A stretch of DNA of 64,000 nucleotides from an uncultured Lachnoclostridium sp. (GTDB lineage Bacteria; Bacillota; Clostridia; Lachnospirales; Lachnospiraceae). The notes beneath the pieces were generated by a model. That model saw only the letters and a program-made list of their open reading frames with translations, was not told the DNA's origin and did not search any database. Each line of letters opens with the position of its first letter. Positions within the stretch are counted from its first letter, which is position 1. This document shows, piece after piece, positions 1 through 7,421 of this stretch. The DNA is taken from NCBI GenBank assembly GCA_905212635.1, contig CAJMFH010000002.1:56853-120852 (forward strand), written 5' to 3'. Both the position numbers and the translations under genes were made by a program.

Positions 1-99
1 CTGCTGCTCGATCACTTCCTTTAATTTGTCATAGTTCACACTTCCATCCTGATTCATAGGAGTAACAAGTGCTACTCCGGCTCCTGTAAAAATAGCCAT
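1..99 (-). CDS. dapA: 4-hydroxy-tetrahydrodipicolinate synthase, N-terminal fragment
   Basis: Only the first 33 codons are in the window; the rest lies beyond base 1. The frame reads MAIFTGAGVALVTPMNQDGS, the classic DapA opening with the substrate-loop region GxxVALVTP. DapA condenses pyruvate with aspartate semialdehyde in the diaminopimelate/lysine pathway, supplying lysine and peptidoglycan cross-bridges. The start is the ATG at 97-99, preceded by GGAGG about 5 bases upstream. The long leader carries a lysine riboswitch with a terminator, which fits this identity and predicts repression by lysine. The call rests on a short piece plus the riboswitch, but both agree. Confidence 0.93.
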   Translation of the reverse strand, partial: MAIFTGAGVALVTPMNQDGSVNYDKLKEVIEQQ

Positions 100-150
100 A
101 ATTTCCTCCATTCTGCCGCGTGGCGGCACTATATTTATTTTTCCTGTAAT

Positions 151-193
151 GTAACGATTCCGAATCCAGTGTATGGGTGTCCTGAATCGTTAC
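151..193 (-). repeat. 10-bp inverted repeat in the dapA leader
   Basis: The arms gtaacgattc (151-160) and gaatcgttac (184-193) are perfect complements around a 23-base loop. The hairpin lies between the riboswitch terminator and the dapA start. It is not followed by a clean T tract in either direction, so it is not a simple terminator. It could shape the 5' end of read-through mRNA or bind a regulator; function unknown. Confidence 0.5.
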
Positions 194-223
194 GTTGTTA
201 CAAACAGTTGAGTTTCCTGCACT

Positions 224-264
224 AAAAAGGATATGCAACGTTCCGAGGAATGCTGCATATCCGC
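224..264 (-). terminator. Intrinsic terminator (attenuator) of the lysine riboswitch
   Basis: On the minus strand a stem of about 16 bp, beginning GGATATGCA and closing TGCATATCC, is followed directly by TTTTT. It sits just after the riboswitch aptamer and well before dapA, the expected place for a lysine-induced attenuator. Confidence 0.88.
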
Positions 265-277
265 AATTTCAATACTT

Positions 278-441
278 TGTAGCACTCCATCATAAAGATG
301 ACAGTCATATACCTGTTTGATATATGCCCAGGGTTAGCAGCATCAGGTCACTGCCCCCTTCGGCAGACTTTCCTTTCTTTGAGCCATCACTTGTGTACCT
401 GACACATCAGGAAAAATACTGATAAAGTCCGCGCCTCTACT
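278..441 (-). promoter_or_regulatory. Lysine riboswitch (L box) upstream of dapA
   Basis: Read on the minus strand, the element shows the L-box landmarks in order: GTAGAGGCGCGGAC at the 5' edge, AAAGTCTGCCGAAGG, a CTGCTAACCCTGGGC segment, the GACTGTCATC motif, and closing GGAGTGCTAC which pairs with the 5' edge. Length (about 165 nt) fits the family. Binding of lysine should favour the terminator at 224-264 and switch off dapA. Recognised by eye from consensus motifs; a covariance search against the Rfam lysine family would settle it. Confidence 0.9.
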
Positions 442-461
442 GTTTTATTAACTTACTTTTT

Positions 462-490
462 ATCATAACACTTCTGTATGTGTTCGTCAA
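462..490 (-). promoter_or_regulatory. Sigma-A promoter of dapA
   Basis: Minus strand TTGACG (485-490), 17-base spacer, TATGAT (462-467) with an upstream TGT giving an extended -10. Transcription should begin near 455, immediately before the lysine riboswitch. Confidence 0.8.
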
Positions 491-524
491 GAACTTTTCG
501 TGCAGGCACGAACTGATTTTGACG
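485..524. repeat. Nested hairpin between carB and the dapA promoter
   Basis: Outer arms cgtcaa / ttgacg enclose a symmetric internal loop and an inner stem ttcgtgc / gcacgaa with a two-base loop. It lies 15 bases past the carB stop and its edge supplies the dapA -35 box. There is no T tract, so it is either a weak 3'-end structure for carB mRNA or a repeat-type element; a similar TCGTGC-loop hairpin occurs at 34109-34179. Confidence 0.5.
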
Positions 525-538
525 TTGAAACATTACCA

Positions 539-3500
539 TCAGATCAACTCGTGGATTTCCTGTAAGGATTTCACACCAATCTCACCTTCATGGATCACGG
601 TATAAATTCCATCTGCCGTAGCTTTTGCTGCTGCCATCGTCGTCATATATGGAATTTTTGCCTTAATCGCATTTTTACGGATGTAACTGTCATCAAAAGC
701 TTTCTCATCGCCCGTCGCCGGTGTATTGATGATGAGCTGGATCTTTCCATTGATGATCGCGTCTACGATGTTTGGCTTGCCTTCCTGCATCTTATTAATG
801 CGCTCTGCTTTGATTCCATTTTCTTTCAACAGTTCATACGTCGTTCCGGTTGCCAGAATTCCAAAACCGCATGCCTCAAATTTTTTCGCCACTTCAACGA
901 GTTCCGGTTTATCTTTCTTGCTGACACTCATCAGTACATTTCCTTCTTTTGGAAGTCTTGTCTGTGTTGCTTCCTGTGCCTTAAAGAAGGCCTCTCCGAC
1001 ATTTTCCGAAAGCCCAAGCACTTCTCCGGTAGAACGCATTTCCGGTCCGAGTACCGGATCCACTTCCTGGAACATATTGAATGGGAATACGGCTTCCTTC
1101 ACTCCATAGTATTTTGGATTTACCGGTTTCATATTCTCAATCGGAGAAGGATTTCCGGTCAATTCTCTTGTCATAATCTGGGTTGCCAGTTTTACCATCT
1201 GTACATTACATACTTTCGATACCAATGGAACCGTACGGGAAGCTCGCGGATTTGCCTCCAATACGTATACTTTTCCATCTTCGATCGCATACTGCATATT
1301 CATCAATCCGCAGACACCCATTTCTTCGGCAATTCTGCGTGTGTAATCTTTGATTGTCTCGACAAGTTCTGCCGGAATATTTTTGGATGGAAGGATACAT
1401 GCGGAATCTCCCGAATGTACTCCTGCCAGCTCAATATGCTCCATAACAGCCGGTACAAAAGCATGTTTGCCATCTGCGATCGCATCTGCCTCGCATTCCA
1501 TCGCATGACGCAGGAAACGGTCGATCAGAATCGGACGGTCCGGTGTCACGCCTACGGCTGCTGCCATATATTGTTTCAGGCTTTCCGGATCATTGACTAC
1601 TTCCATACCACGTCCGCCGAGGACATAAGATGGACGCACCATAACCGGATAACCGATCTCATCTGCAATTTTAAGTGCTTCTTCCACATCTACTGCCATA
1701 CCTGCTTCCGGCATTGGAATGTTCAATTTTTCCATCATGCCGCGGAACAGATCACGGTCTTCTGCCATATCAATGATCTCCGGCGATGTTCCGAGGATAT
1801 TGACTCCGTTTTTCTTCAGATCTGCTGCCAGATTCAGTGGTGTCTGTCCACCAAACTGTGCGATGACACCGAGTGGCTTCTCTTTTTCATATATACTCAA
1901 AACATCTTCAAGTGTTAATGGCTCAAAATACAATTTGTCGGAAGTATCGTAATCTGTGGATACGGTTTCCGGATTACAGTTTACAATAATGGTCTCAAAT
2001 CCCATCTCTTTCAGAGCAAAGGCTGCATGTACACAACAGTAGTCAAATTCGATACCCTGACCGATACGGTTTGGTCCGCCGCCGAGGATCATGATCTTTT
2101 TCTTGTCCGTTACGGTAGACTCATCTTTTGCATTGTATGTAGAATAATAATACGCACTGTCTTTTGTACCACTTACGCGAACCGGCTCCCAGCTCTCGGT
2201 GATACCAAATCCGGTTCTTGCCTTGCGGATCTCTTCTTCCGTCACTTCAAGGATCTGTGCCAGATAACGGTCGGAGAAACCATCTTTTTTCGCTTTCTCA
2301 AGAACATCTTTTCCCGGCACTTTTCCTTTATTTGCCAAAAGTGCCTCTTCTTCCTCTACCAGTTCTTTCATCTGCTCGATAAAATAATGTTTGATCTGTG
2401 TGCGCTCAAACAATTCTTCCACGGTAGCCCCTTTGCGAAGTGCTTCATACATGATAAACTGACGCTCACTTGTCGGATAGATCAACATCTGCATCAATTC
2501 ATCCTTTGTTTTCTCATGGAAATCTTTGGCAAATCCAAGACCATAACGTCCAATCTCCAGACTACGGATGGCTTTCTGGAATGCCTCTTTATAATTTTTA
2601 CCGATGCTCATGACTTCGCCGACAGCACGCATCTGTGTTCCCAGCTTGTCCTCGGAATCTTTGAATTTTTCAAATGCCCATCTGGCAAATTTAATAACGA
2701 CATAATCTCCGCTTGGCACATATTTGTCTAATGTACCATTGACGCCACACGGAATCTCATCCAGTGTAAGTCCGGACGCAAGCATCGCAGATACGAGTGC
2801 GATCGGGAAACCTGTCGCTTTGGATGCCAGTGCGGAAGAACGGGATGTTCTCGGATTGATCTCGATAACAACGATTCGGTCAGATACCGGATCATGGGCA
2901 AACTGCACATTGGTTCCACCGATTACCTGTACTTCATCTACAATTTTATAAGCCTGTTCCTGAAGGCGTTTCTGAACATCTTCGGAAATCGTAAGCATCG
3001 GAGCGGAACAGAAGGAATCTCCTGTGTGCACTCCAAGAGGATCAATATTTTCGATAAAGCAGACCGTGATCATATTGCCTTTTGCATCACGCACTACTTC
3101 CAGTTCCAATTCTTCCCATCCGAGAATGGATTCTTCGATCAACACCTGGCCGACAAGACTTGCCTGAAGTCCACGTGCACAGACGGTTTTCAATTCTTCT
3201 ACATTATATACGAGTCCACCGCCGGCTCCTCCCATCGTATAAGCAGGACGAAGAACGACCGGATAACCGAGTTTATCTGCGATCTCAAGGGCTTCCTCTA
3301 CGGAATACGCTACTTCGCTTCGTGCCATTTCGATGCCAAGCTTGTTCATCGTCTTTTTAAATTCGATACGGTCTTCTCCACGCTCGATTGCATCGACCTG
3401 AACACCGATAACTTTTACATCGTATTTATCTAAAATGCCGGCGCTTGCCAATTCGGAACACAAGTTCAGGCCTGACTGTCCACCAAGGTTTGGCAGGATT

Positions 3501-3754
3501 GCATCCGGACGCTCTTTTTCTATGATCTGCTCCAAACGTTTTACATTCAATGGTTCGATATAGGTAACATCTGCAATGTCCGGATCTGTCATGATCGTCG
3601 CCGGGTTTGAGTTTACCAGTACGATCTGGTATCCAAGCTGGCGAAGCGCTTTACATGCCTGTGTTCCTGAATAATCAAATTCACATGCCTGTCCGATGAT
3701 GATCGGTCCTGATCCAATGATCAATACTTTCTTAATGTCCTCTCTTTTACTCAC
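539..3754 (-). CDS. carB: Carbamoyl-phosphate synthase, large subunit
   Basis: CarB makes carbamoyl phosphate from bicarbonate, ATP and ammonia delivered by CarA, for pyrimidine and arginine synthesis. The 1071 residues match the usual length (about 1070). Two homologous ATP-grasp halves are seen: the first opens KKVLIIGSGPIIIGQACEFD and the second KKIMILGGGPNRIGQGIEFD; each carries a Gly-rich ATP loop (GGAGGGLVY, GGRGMEVV). The last ~140 residues form the MGS-like allosteric domain. The GTG at 3752-3754 is chosen because GGAGG lies 6 bases upstream and the protein then starts (M)SKREDIKKVL; the longer reading frame has no such site. No carA is adjacent: the upstream neighbour is a corrinoid adenosyltransferase gene behind its own terminator. 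Confidence 0.97.
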   Translation of the reverse strand: MSKREDIKKVLIIGSGPIIIGQACEFDYSGTQACKALRQLGYQIVLVNSNPATIMTDPDIADVTYIEPLNVKRLEQIIEKERPDAILPNLGGQSGLNLCSELASAGILDKYDVKVIGVQVDAIERGEDRIEFKKTMNKLGIEMARSEVAYSVEEALEIADKLGYPVVLRPAYTMGGAGGGLVYNVEELKTVCARGLQASLVGQVLIEESILGWEELELEVVRDAKGNMITVCFIENIDPLGVHTGDSFCSAPMLTISEDVQKRLQEQAYKIVDEVQVIGGTNVQFAHDPVSDRIVVIEINPRTSRSSALASKATGFPIALVSAMLASGLTLDEIPCGVNGTLDKYVPSGDYVVIKFARWAFEKFKDSEDKLGTQMRAVGEVMSIGKNYKEAFQKAIRSLEIGRYGLGFAKDFHEKTKDELMQMLIYPTSERQFIMYEALRKGATVEELFERTQIKHYFIEQMKELVEEEEALLANKGKVPGKDVLEKAKKDGFSDRYLAQILEVTEEEIRKARTGFGITESWEPVRVSGTKDSAYYYSTYNAKDESTVTDKKKIMILGGGPNRIGQGIEFDYCCVHAAFALKEMGFETIIVNCNPETVSTDYDTSDKLYFEPLTLEDVLSIYEKEKPLGVIAQFGGQTPLNLAADLKKNGVNILGTSPEIIDMAEDRDLFRGMMEKLNIPMPEAGMAVDVEEALKIADEIGYPVMVRPSYVLGGRGMEVVNDPESLKQYMAAAVGVTPDRPILIDRFLRHAMECEADAIADGKHAFVPAVMEHIELAGVHSGDSACILPSKNIPAELVETIKDYTRRIAEEMGVCGLMNMQYAIEDGKVYVLEANPRASRTVPLVSKVCNVQMVKLATQIMTRELTGNPSPIENMKPVNPKYYGVKEAVFPFNMFQEVDPVLGPEMRSTGEVLGLSENVGEAFFKAQEATQTRLPKEGNVLMSVSKKDKPELVEVAKKFEACGFGILATGTTYELLKENGIKAERINKMQEGKPNIVDAIINGKIQLIINTPATGDEKAFDDSYIRKNAIKAKIPYMTTMAAAKATADGIYTVIHEGEIGVKSLQEIHELI

Positions 3755-3812
3755 TTTTGTCCTCCATTCCGAAGCCGCATACGGCACTCTCTAATTTTCT
3801 CTATTCCTTTCT

Positions 3813-3840
3813 ATTTTACAGAAAATTCAGAAAAAGTAAA
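3813..3840 (-). promoter_or_regulatory. Candidate carB promoter
   Basis: Minus strand TTTACT (3835-3840), 16-base spacer, TAAAAT (3813-3818). It is the best -35/-10 pair in the AT-rich gap before carB; no attenuator or PyrR-type structure was recognised in the short leader. Confidence 0.5.
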
Positions 3841-3911
3841 TAGGAAATCAGAAAATAAATAAATTTAAGTGTAATATTTTATTGCAAAATGACACCCTTG
3901 CTTTTCTCTGT

Positions 3912-3930
3912 CGGGACCGCTCGCGCTTAG
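3912..3930. repeat. Copy 1 of a 19-bp intergenic repeat
   Basis: cgggaccgctcgcgcttag occurs here and, identically, at 53398-53416. On the minus strand both copies read CTAAGCGCGAGCGGTCCCG and both are preceded by GGTTC. The element is much richer in GC than the surrounding AT-rich gap. Copy 1 lies between the terminator of the corrinoid adenosyltransferase gene and the carB promoter. Function unknown. Confidence 0.7.
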
Positions 3931-3947
3931 AAGAACCTCCGCAGCGA

Positions 3948-3994
3948 CAAAAAAAGACTTTCCTCTACCTTTTCGGCAGCTGAAAGTCTTTTTG
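3948..3994 (-). terminator. Terminator after the corrinoid adenosyltransferase gene
   Basis: A stem AAAAAGACTTTC / GAAAGTCTTTTT with a 19-base loop is flanked by A and T runs on both sides, so it could work in either direction. On the minus strand it ends the gene at 4029. Confidence 0.85.
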
Positions 3995-4028
3995 TTTTCT
4001 GCTATGTACGAATTCCATAGATGTTATC

Positions 4029-4511
4029 TCACAGGATTTCTGAAACTTCATCTACATAGGCTCGGATCTGTTCCGGCAGTTTGGTGCCGGTGATAATGAG
4101 TTTTCGGTAATCCCCCTGAATACGAAGCAAGTCTTCTACGTCATCCTCTGTCAAAATCCCAAGGTCAATTAATCCCAGTAGTTCATCCAAAATAATAACA
4201 TCGCTTTCTCCGGTTTCAAGAACTTTTTTTGAAAAGTTAAACCCATTTAGTATATTTGCTTTTTCTTCTTCTTTTTCACTCTCTGATAAATCACAGTAAC
4301 TGACTTCACTTTTATCAAATCGGAAAATCTGTACATCTGGTTCAAGCCGGTCTAAGACCTGAAACTCATCGGCAACCTTTCCCTTCAGAAACTGGATCAT
4401 CGTGATCCGCTGTCCATGCTGGAGTTCTCTGAGCGCCTGCCCTACAGCGGCAGATGTCTTTCCTTTACCTGTTCCATAAAAGGCTTGTATAATCCCTGAT
4501 TCCATCGTCAT
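4029..4511 (-). CDS. Cob(I)yrinic acid a,c-diamide adenosyltransferase family (CobO/BtuR)
   Basis: CobO/BtuR enzymes transfer the 5'-deoxyadenosyl group of ATP to the cobalt of a corrinoid, giving the adenosylcobalamin coenzyme form. The 160-residue protein has the family P-loop GTGKGKTSAAVG at residues 13-24, a hydrophobic strand ending in VIILDELL that acts as the Walker B region, and the closing ITGTKLPEQIRAYVDEVSEI typical of the family's LTGR-P segment. It is somewhat shorter than the usual 170-200 residues. The ATG at 4509-4511 has AGAGAGG 6 bases upstream; the longer frame starts inside a dyad. No cobalamin genes are adjacent, so it probably serves salvage. The alternative is another P-loop NTPase, which I consider unlikely. 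Confidence 0.85.
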   Translation of the reverse strand: MTMESGIIQAFYGTGKGKTSAAVGQALRELQHGQRITMIQFLKGKVADEFQVLDRLEPDVQIFRFDKSEVSYCDLSESEKEEEKANILNGFNFSKKVLETGESDVIILDELLGLIDLGILTEDDVEDLLRIQGDYRKLIITGTKLPEQIRAYVDEVSEIL

Positions 4512-4530
4512 AAACACCTCTCTTTGGTTT

Positions 4531-4554
4531 GTGTTGACACAAATTTGACAACAC
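4531..4554. promoter_or_regulatory. Dyad in the leader of the corrinoid adenosyltransferase gene
   Basis: The arms gtgttg and caacac flank a 12-base centre that itself contains the palindrome caaatttg. It lies between the predicted transcription start (about 4567) and the ribosome binding site, so it could be a repressor operator or an RNA hairpin. No known operator consensus was assigned, although the TTGACA...TGACAA layout is reminiscent of FNR/CRP-like boxes. Confidence 0.5.
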
Positions 4555-4573
4555 TCGCTCATTTATGAGAAAT

Positions 4574-4602
4574 AATTTACCACAAATTTTAAGAAATGGC
4601 AA
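4574..4602 (-). promoter_or_regulatory. Promoter of the corrinoid adenosyltransferase gene
   Basis: Minus strand TTGCCA (4597-4602), 17-base spacer, TAAATT (4574-4579), located just after the end of the SSB-like gene. Confidence 0.7.
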
Positions 4603-4620
4603 GCAAATTTTTACGATCCC

Positions 4621-5325
4621 CTACTCGTCGTCCATACCATAAGTCTCCGGTTCATCGAATTCCGGTTCTTCGGATGCAGCCACGATTGCTGACATCGGAT
4701 CCACGCGTTCCAGTTTGCTTACCGATATTTCATAAGCGGTTCTGGTCTCGAATTCTTCCTCCCCGATGCGTTTCTGATACTCACGGCTCTGGATTCTTCC
4801 CCATAGCTGAATGTGATCTCCTACTTGAAAACCATCGGCAAAACGTGCATTACGTCCCCAGCAGATACAAGGGATATAATCGGATTTTCCATACGGACGG
4901 TTTACTGCAAGCAATACATCTGCAATCTCGCGTCCCAATGGCGTCTTACGATATACCGGCAGTTTGCAGATATATCCGTCTAAGAAAATGTGATTTGGTT
5001 TTTCACATTCTCCCGGCTCGTCGTCCACACGAATGTCACGAACAAACATGGAAAGAACCAGACGATTGTGATTCTCCTCGTGACGATTGTAAGAACGGAA
5101 CTGTCCGGATGCTTCGATAAATTTTCCACGGTAATCCTGTTTGACATCAATCAAACGTTCCGACACCATAAGCGGAATCGTATCGAATACATTGCTTAAA
5201 CGTCGTACTGACAATTGAAGAGTATAGAACCCCTCTCCATACACCTCATGGCTGAAAGTGAAATCGCTGATCACCTCTCCATACACATTTACCTGATTGT
5301 TTCCTAGCACCTTATCTGTCATCAT
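4621..5325 (-). CDS. Single-stranded DNA-binding-like protein with two OB-fold regions
   Basis: The 234-residue protein contains two stretches that each look like an SSB OB-fold: residues ~10-110 (VNVYGEVISDFTFSHE ... FYTLQLSVRR) and ~105-210 (NHIFLDGYICKLPVYRKTP ... VLLAVNRPYGKSDYIPCICWG). The second carries the SSB-type segment IQLWGRIQSREYQKR. It ends in an acidic tail (EEPEFDEPETYGMDDE), as SSB C-terminal tips often do, though without the usual DDIPF-like end. A normal SSB has one OB fold and about 150-180 residues, so this is a tandem form. AAAGGGGG precedes the ATG. It is transcribed alone from an extended -10 promoter. Probably binds ssDNA; partner proteins unknown. Confidence 0.75.
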   Translation of the reverse strand: MMTDKVLGNNQVNVYGEVISDFTFSHEVYGEGFYTLQLSVRRLSNVFDTIPLMVSERLIDVKQDYRGKFIEASGQFRSYNRHEENHNRLVLSMFVRDIRVDDEPGECEKPNHIFLDGYICKLPVYRKTPLGREIADVLLAVNRPYGKSDYIPCICWGRNARFADGFQVGDHIQLWGRIQSREYQKRIGEEEFETRTAYEISVSKLERVDPMSAIVAASEEPEFDEPETYGMDDE

Positions 5326-5408
5326 ATATGACCCCCTTTGTTTATTTACCTGTGTCTATGCCACCCGGTGAAGACAGATGACATAAATGCGCATTCGCAC
5401 ACTCTGAT

Positions 5409-5437
5409 ATTATAACACAGACTTTTTTTCTTTACCA
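5409..5437 (-). promoter_or_regulatory. Promoter of the SSB-like gene
   Basis: Minus strand TGTTATAAT is a perfect extended -10 (hexamer at 5409-5414); the -35 at about 5432-5437 (TGGTAA) is weak, as is common with extended -10 boxes. The leader to the ATG is about 75 nt. Confidence 0.65.
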
Positions 5438-5483
5438 TATACTATATGCACAAAATTTTCTTTTTAGAACAAAAACTTTCGAT

Positions 5484-5512
5484 TTGCCATATTTTTTTTT
5501 CTGTGCTATGAT
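5484..5512 (+). promoter_or_regulatory. Sigma-A promoter of typA
   Basis: TTGCCA (5484-5489), 17-base spacer rich in T, TATGAT (5507-5512). Start expected near 5519, giving a leader of about 40 nt with GAAAGGA before the ATG. Confidence 0.8.
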
Positions 5513-5559
5513 AGAGAACAGAGTTTTTAAAGTAATCATATGAAAGGACGATTAAAAAA

Positions 5560-7398
5560 ATGGTAAAATCAAGAGATAATATAAGAAATATTGCGATTAT
5601 TGCCCACGTCGATCACGGAAAAACAACGATTGTGGACGAATTGCTCAAACAAAGCGGAGTCTTCCGAAAAAATCAGGAAGTTGCGGAACGTGTTATGGAC
5701 TCCAACGATATTGAAAGAGAACGTGGTATTACCATCCTTTCTAAAAATACAGCCATTCATTATAATGATATTAAAATAAATATTATTGATACCCCGGGAC
5801 ATGCCGATTTTGGCGGCGAAGTAGAACGTGTCCTCAAAATGGTAAATGGTGTCGTACTTGTTGTCGATGCCTTTGAAGGGGCGATGCCACAGACAAAATT
5901 TGTATTGAAAAAAGCACTGGAACTCAGCCTTCCTGTCGTTGTCTGCGTTAATAAGATCGACCGTCCGGAAGCTCGTCCGGCAGAAGTGGTCGATGAGATT
6001 CTCGAACTTTTTATCGATCTCGATGCCAACGAAGAACAGCTCGACTGCCCATTTATCTTTGCTTCTGCCAAAGAAGGAATTGCTTCCACTTCCTATGAAG
6101 TGCCGGGAACCGATATGAAACCTCTGTTTGATGCAATCGTAAATTATATTCCGGCTCCAACCGGAGATCCGGATGCCGATACTCAGGTTCTTATCAGTAC
6201 GATCGATTACAATGAATACGTCGGCCGTATCGGTGTCGGAAAAGTGGACAACGGTTCCGTGCGCGTCAATCAGGACGTTGTAATTGTCAATGCACATGAT
6301 CCGGAGAAAAATAACAAAGTAAAAATCAGTAAATTATATGAATTTGAAGGCTTGAACCGTGTCGAAGTAGAAGAAGCCGGCATCGGTTCTATCGTAGCAA
6401 TTTCCGGTATTTCGGATATTCATATCGGTGATACGCTGTGTTCTCCGGAAAATCCAAAACCGATTCCATTCCAGAGAATCTCCGAACCTACTATCTCTAT
6501 GGACTTTATCGTAAATGACAGCCCGCTTGCCGGTCAGGAAGGAAAATACGTTACTTCCCGTCATTTGCGTGACCGCTTATATAAAATGCTCAATACCGAT
6601 GTCAGTCTTCGTGTCGAAGATACCGAAACAACCGAGGCTTACAAAGTTTCGGGCCGTGGAGAGCTGCATCTTTCCGTATTGATTGAAAATATGCGCCGCG
6701 AAGGGTATGAATTTGCGGTCAGCAAACCGGAAGTTTTGTATAAAACCGACGAATCCGGGAAAAAACTAGAACCAATGGAACGTGCTTATGTGGATGTACC
6801 GGATGAATTTACCGGAACGGTCATCGACAAACTCAGTCAGCGTAAGGGCGAACTTCAGGGCATGAGTCCTCTCAATGCCGGTACAACGCGTCTGGAATTT
6901 TTGATTCCTGCCCGCGGACTGATCGGTTATCGTGGAGAATTTATGACCGATACGAAAGGAAATGGTGTCCTCAATACCGAATTTTACGGCTATGGCGATT
7001 ACAAAGGAGATATCGCTTACCGTAAACAGGGTTCCCTGATCGCCTACGAATCCGGTGAAACGGTTACGTATGGACTTTTCAACGCACAGGAACGTGGTAC
7101 TCTTTTTGTCGGTCCCGGCGAAAAAGTATACGGCGGAATGGTTGTTGGTCAAAATGGAAAGACCGATGACATCGAAGTAAATGTCTGCAAGAAGAAACAG
7201 CTTACCAACACCCGTGCCTCCGGTTCGGACGATGCTCTCCGCCTGTCTCCGAAAAAGGAACTCAGTCTGGAAGAAGCCATCGAATTTATCGATACCGATG
7301 AACTTCTGGAAGTCACACCGGAAAATCTTCGTATTCGTAAGAAAATATTGGATGGTACTGCCCGTTATCGTGCCAGCCGCAACAATAAAAACAGCTAA
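5560..7398 (+). CDS. typA: Ribosome-associated GTPase TypA/BipA
   Basis: TypA is a translational GTPase related to EF-G that acts on the ribosome, with roles in 50S assembly and in growth under stress or low temperature. The 612 residues equal the B. subtilis protein length. G1 is AHVDHGKTT (residues ~16-24), G2 is in RERGITI, G3 is DTPGHADFGGE, G4 is NKIDRPEARP, followed by domain 2, the EF-G-like domain III/V region and the TypA-specific C-terminus (GRGELHLSVLIENMRREG, IPARGLIGYRGEF). The start has GAAAGGA upstream and lies behind a strong promoter. The DUF2156 gene follows after 23 bases, so the two are probably co-transcribed. Confidence 0.98.
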   Translation: MVKSRDNIRNIAIIAHVDHGKTTIVDELLKQSGVFRKNQEVAERVMDSNDIERERGITILSKNTAIHYNDIKINIIDTPGHADFGGEVERVLKMVNGVVLVVDAFEGAMPQTKFVLKKALELSLPVVVCVNKIDRPEARPAEVVDEILELFIDLDANEEQLDCPFIFASAKEGIASTSYEVPGTDMKPLFDAIVNYIPAPTGDPDADTQVLISTIDYNEYVGRIGVGKVDNGSVRVNQDVVIVNAHDPEKNNKVKISKLYEFEGLNRVEVEEAGIGSIVAISGISDIHIGDTLCSPENPKPIPFQRISEPTISMDFIVNDSPLAGQEGKYVTSRHLRDRLYKMLNTDVSLRVEDTETTEAYKVSGRGELHLSVLIENMRREGYEFAVSKPEVLYKTDESGKKLEPMERAYVDVPDEFTGTVIDKLSQRKGELQGMSPLNAGTTRLEFLIPARGLIGYRGEFMTDTKGNGVLNTEFYGYGDYKGDIAYRKQGSLIAYESGETVTYGLFNAQERGTLFVGPGEKVYGGMVVGQNGKTDDIEVNVCKKKQLTNTRASGSDDALRLSPKKELSLEEAIEFIDTDELLEVTPENLRIRKKILDGTARYRASRNNKNS

Positions 7399-7421
7399 TA
7401 TATAGGAATGGAGACTTTCGA

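Noticed and set aside
29..238. 69-codon minus-strand frame over the dapA leader
   Set aside because: It overlaps dapA in another frame and runs through the leader hairpin; DapA's own start is supported by GGAGG and homology.
590..1918. 442-codon plus-strand reading frame opposite carB
   Set aside because: Antisense shadow of carB: Cys/His/Phe-rich translation, no ribosome binding site, and carB is clearly the coding strand.
5569..6297. 242-codon minus-strand frame opposite typA
   Set aside because: Shadow frame; composition is not protein-like and typA motifs are intact on plus.
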